NCBI GenBank assembly: GCA_905207485.1
Contig: CAJLLL010000032.1
Location: 1-23,602, forward strand
Length of the DNA stretch: 23,602 bases
Source of the DNA: an uncultured Phascolarctobacterium sp.
GTDB taxonomy: Bacteria; Bacillota; Negativicutes; Acidaminococcales; Acidaminococcaceae
Direction of reading: 5' to 3'
A program made the translations under genes and the position numbers. Positions within the stretch are counted from its first letter, which is position 1. Every line of letters begins with the position of its first letter. Shown here piece after piece: positions 22,225-23,602 of this stretch. The notes beneath the pieces are model-generated. The model saw nothing but the letters and a program-made list of their open reading frames with translations, searched no databases and was not told where the DNA came from.

Positions 22225-23370
22225 ATGAAATACCGCGAACTTGGCAAAACAGGCTTAAAGGTAAGCGAGATAGGGCTTGGCTGTGAAGGTTTTAACGGGC
22301 AAAGCCCGGAATTTACTGCCGAAATGTTTAAACTGGCACTGGCAGCAGGCGTAAACTGCATGGATTTATACAGCCCTAACCCGGAGATGCACAAAAACAT
22401 TGCCGCGGCACTGGGCGCACGCCGTAAGGATTTTATTTATCAGGCGCATTTATGCACGGTATGGCAGGATGGGCAGTATAAGGCAACACGCAATTTAACC
22501 GAAGTTAAAGCAGCCTTTGAACTGATGCTGCAAAATTTAAAGACGGATTATATTGATATCGGCATGATTCACTATGTTGATTCGCCCGCTCTGTGGCATG
22601 AAATTGAAACCGGCGGCATTTTGGATTATGCGCTGGAACTGAAAGCGCAGGGCAAAATTAAGCATATCGGCGTAAGCAGCCATAACCCGCTGGCAGCGCT
22701 TGATGCCGTAAACAGCGGCAAGGTGGAAGTGCTGATGTTCAGCGTGAACCCCTGTTATGATTTGCTGCCCGGTACGGAAGACGTGGAGCAGCTTTGGGCA
22801 GAAGAAAGCTACAAAAACAATTTGCTGAACCTTGACCCCAAACGTGCGGAACTTTACGAAACCTGCCAGCGTTTGGGCGTGGGCATTACTGTAATGAAAG
22901 CGTTTGGCGGCGGCGACCTTTTAAGTGAGTTCAGCCCGGCGGGCAAGGCGCTTACAGCGGTGCAGTGCCTGCATTATGCGCTGACGCGCCCGGCTGTGGC
23001 AGCGGTAATGTGCGGTGCGCGCAGCATAGCAGAACTGAAAGCCTCGCTTGATTATGAAAAAGCAGACGAAAGTGAAAAAGATTACGCCGCTGTTTTTGCC
23101 AGCTTTCCCAAAATTAGCTGGGAGGGGCACTGCATGTACTGCGGACACTGCGCGCCGTGCCCTAAAGGAATTGACGTGGCAACCGTAACCAAGTTTTTAA
23201 ACCTTGCCAAAGCGCAGGGCGAAGTACCGGAAACCGTGCGTGAGCATTATGCCGCGCTTAGTGCCCACGCGGGCGACTGCATTGCCTGCGGCGCCTGCAC
23301 TAAACGCTGCCCCTTTGCCGTTGACCCGGTAGCTAATATGAAAGAAGCCAGAGAAATTTTTGGGTATTAA
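22225..23370 (+). CDS. Aldo/keto-reductase-like protein with C-terminal two-cluster ferredoxin domain
   Basis: 381 residues from ATG 22225, chosen because AAGGAGG ends 7 bases before it. ATG 22219 is too close to that site, and TTG 22189 lacks one. Residues 1 to about 290 are an aldo/keto reductase barrel (YRELGKTGLKVSEIGLG, IKHIGVSSHNP). The C-terminal part has CX2CX2CX2CP (Cys303-Cys312) and CX2CX2CX3CP (Cys352-Cys362) for two Fe-S clusters, as in COG1453 proteins. The catalytic tetrad looks altered: Asp47 and His116 are present, but the Tyr is not at its normal spacing (DLYSPNPE) and His75 stands where the Lys is expected (FIYQAH). Substrate unknown. Confidence 0.9.
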   Translation: MKYRELGKTGLKVSEIGLGCEGFNGQSPEFTAEMFKLALAAGVNCMDLYSPNPEMHKNIAAALGARRKDFIYQAHLCTVWQDGQYKATRNLTEVKAAFELMLQNLKTDYIDIGMIHYVDSPALWHEIETGGILDYALELKAQGKIKHIGVSSHNPLAALDAVNSGKVEVLMFSVNPCYDLLPGTEDVEQLWAEESYKNNLLNLDPKRAELYETCQRLGVGITVMKAFGGGDLLSEFSPAGKALTAVQCLHYALTRPAVAAVMCGARSIAELKASLDYEKADESEKDYAAVFASFPKISWEGHCMYCGHCAPCPKGIDVATVTKFLNLAKAQGEVPETVREHYAALSAHAGDCIACGACTKRCPFAVDPVANMKEAREIFGY

Positions 23371-23382
23371 AACATACAACAA

Positions 23383-23412
23383 AAAAAACCACCCTTTAAT
23401 GGGTGGTTTTTT
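23383..23412. terminator. Bidirectional terminator between the aldo/keto reductase gene and the right-edge gene
   Basis: AAAAAACCACCC (23383-23394) pairs perfectly with GGGTGGTTTTTT (23401-23412) over TTTAAT. It serves both converging genes. Between 23413 and 23515 I see no further gene. Confidence 0.92.
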
Positions 23413-23515
23413 CTTTGGAGAGGAAAGGTTTATGGATTGGTTTAAGTTTTAAGATTTATTTGGGGAAAGGTTAGCTTAATTCAACAGATTGTTATTGAAA
23501 AGTTTTTAAGACGGA

Positions 23516-23602
23516 TTAGTTTTTATCTTCGTCATAGAACGGGCAGTCATTGCCCCAGTCGCAGTGGCCGTTGTGGTGGTAACGGTCATAGTGGCGGTCG
23601 CG
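23516..23602 (-). CDS. C-terminal fragment of a His/Asp/Cys-rich protein, rest off the window
   Basis: On the minus strand a frame open at the window edge ends at TAA (23516-23518), giving 28 residues. They include RYHHNGHCDWGNDCPFYD, with five His, two Cys and many Asp/Tyr. The codons resemble the neighbours' (CGC, GAC, GGC), and a bidirectional terminator follows at a normal distance, which supports a real gene end. The composition hints at a metal-binding or low-complexity tail. I do not recognise the family, and only the end is visible. Confidence 0.55.
   Translation of the reverse strand, partial: RDRHYDRYHHNGHCDWGNDCPFYDEDKN

Noticed and set aside
23413..23460. Six-codon frame MDWFKF after GGAGAGGAAAGG at 23431-23451
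   Set aside because: It follows a terminator with no visible promoter and is too short to support. It is probably chance.
1..23602. CRISPR arrays, insertion sequences, prophage or integration sites
   Set aside because: I saw no regularly spaced repeats, transposase or integrase motifs, or terminal inverted repeats. All operons have ordinary housekeeping-type context.

Overview
The window looks like ordinary chromosome of an anaerobic, low-to-mid GC Firmicute. A Negativicutes genome (Acidaminococcaceae/Veillonellaceae type) is my best guess. The basis is strong AGGAGG-type ribosome sites, a tRNA-sensing T-box leader, tandem NrdR boxes before an oxygen-sensitive ribonucleotide reductase, many Fe-S proteins, and the C5 (HemA) route to tetrapyrroles. 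The genus is inference. I see no transposase, integrase, phage gene, tRNA, rRNA or CRISPR array.

Left end (1-3869, minus strand): a tetrapyrrole operon read as sirC-like, hemA, hemC, then a cobA-hemD fusion cut by the window edge. It makes glutamate-1-semialdehyde, hydroxymethylbilane, uroporphyrinogen III and precorrin-2/sirohydrochlorin, so it feeds siroheme, heme and cobalamin. Diverging from it (4067-5461) is a two-gene unit: a cysteine-rich DUF1847 protein and an EFR1-type flavodoxin/ferredoxin fusion.

5541-9382 (plus strand): a compact catabolic-looking operon with DhaL-like and DhaK-like kinase subunits, a close LsrF-type class I aldolase/thiolase, a small VOC-fold-like protein, and a SorC/LsrR-type regulator whose helix-turn-helix is interrupted by a TAA stop. 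The layout parallels the E. coli lsr (AI-2 processing) operon but with a different kinase type and no transporter. This is the strongest candidate for an undescribed pathway here.

9504-14195 (plus strand): a TrpXYZ-type ABC importer with two tandem, closely related lipoprotein binding proteins, a hairpin, the permease, the ATPase, and a NagD-like HAD phosphatase. A bidirectional terminator separates this from a GltS sodium/glutamate symporter on the minus strand (14277-15503).

15504-18647: a regulatory region with a divergent gltS promoter and two NrdR boxes spaced 31 bp, followed by nrdD and nrdG, the class III anaerobic ribonucleotide reductase and its activase.

18699-21963: a promoter and tryptophan-type T-box leader (specifier TGG, T-box bulge TGGC matching the G discriminator of tRNA-Trp) control a complete ECF importer: a TrpP-like S component, two ATPases and EcfT. 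The operon should be switched on when tRNA-Trp is uncharged. The window therefore carries two possible aromatic amino acid importers of different classes.

22225-23370: an aldo/keto-reductase-like protein with a C-terminal two-cluster ferredoxin domain. The right edge holds the last 28 codons of a His/Asp/Cys-rich protein on the minus strand.
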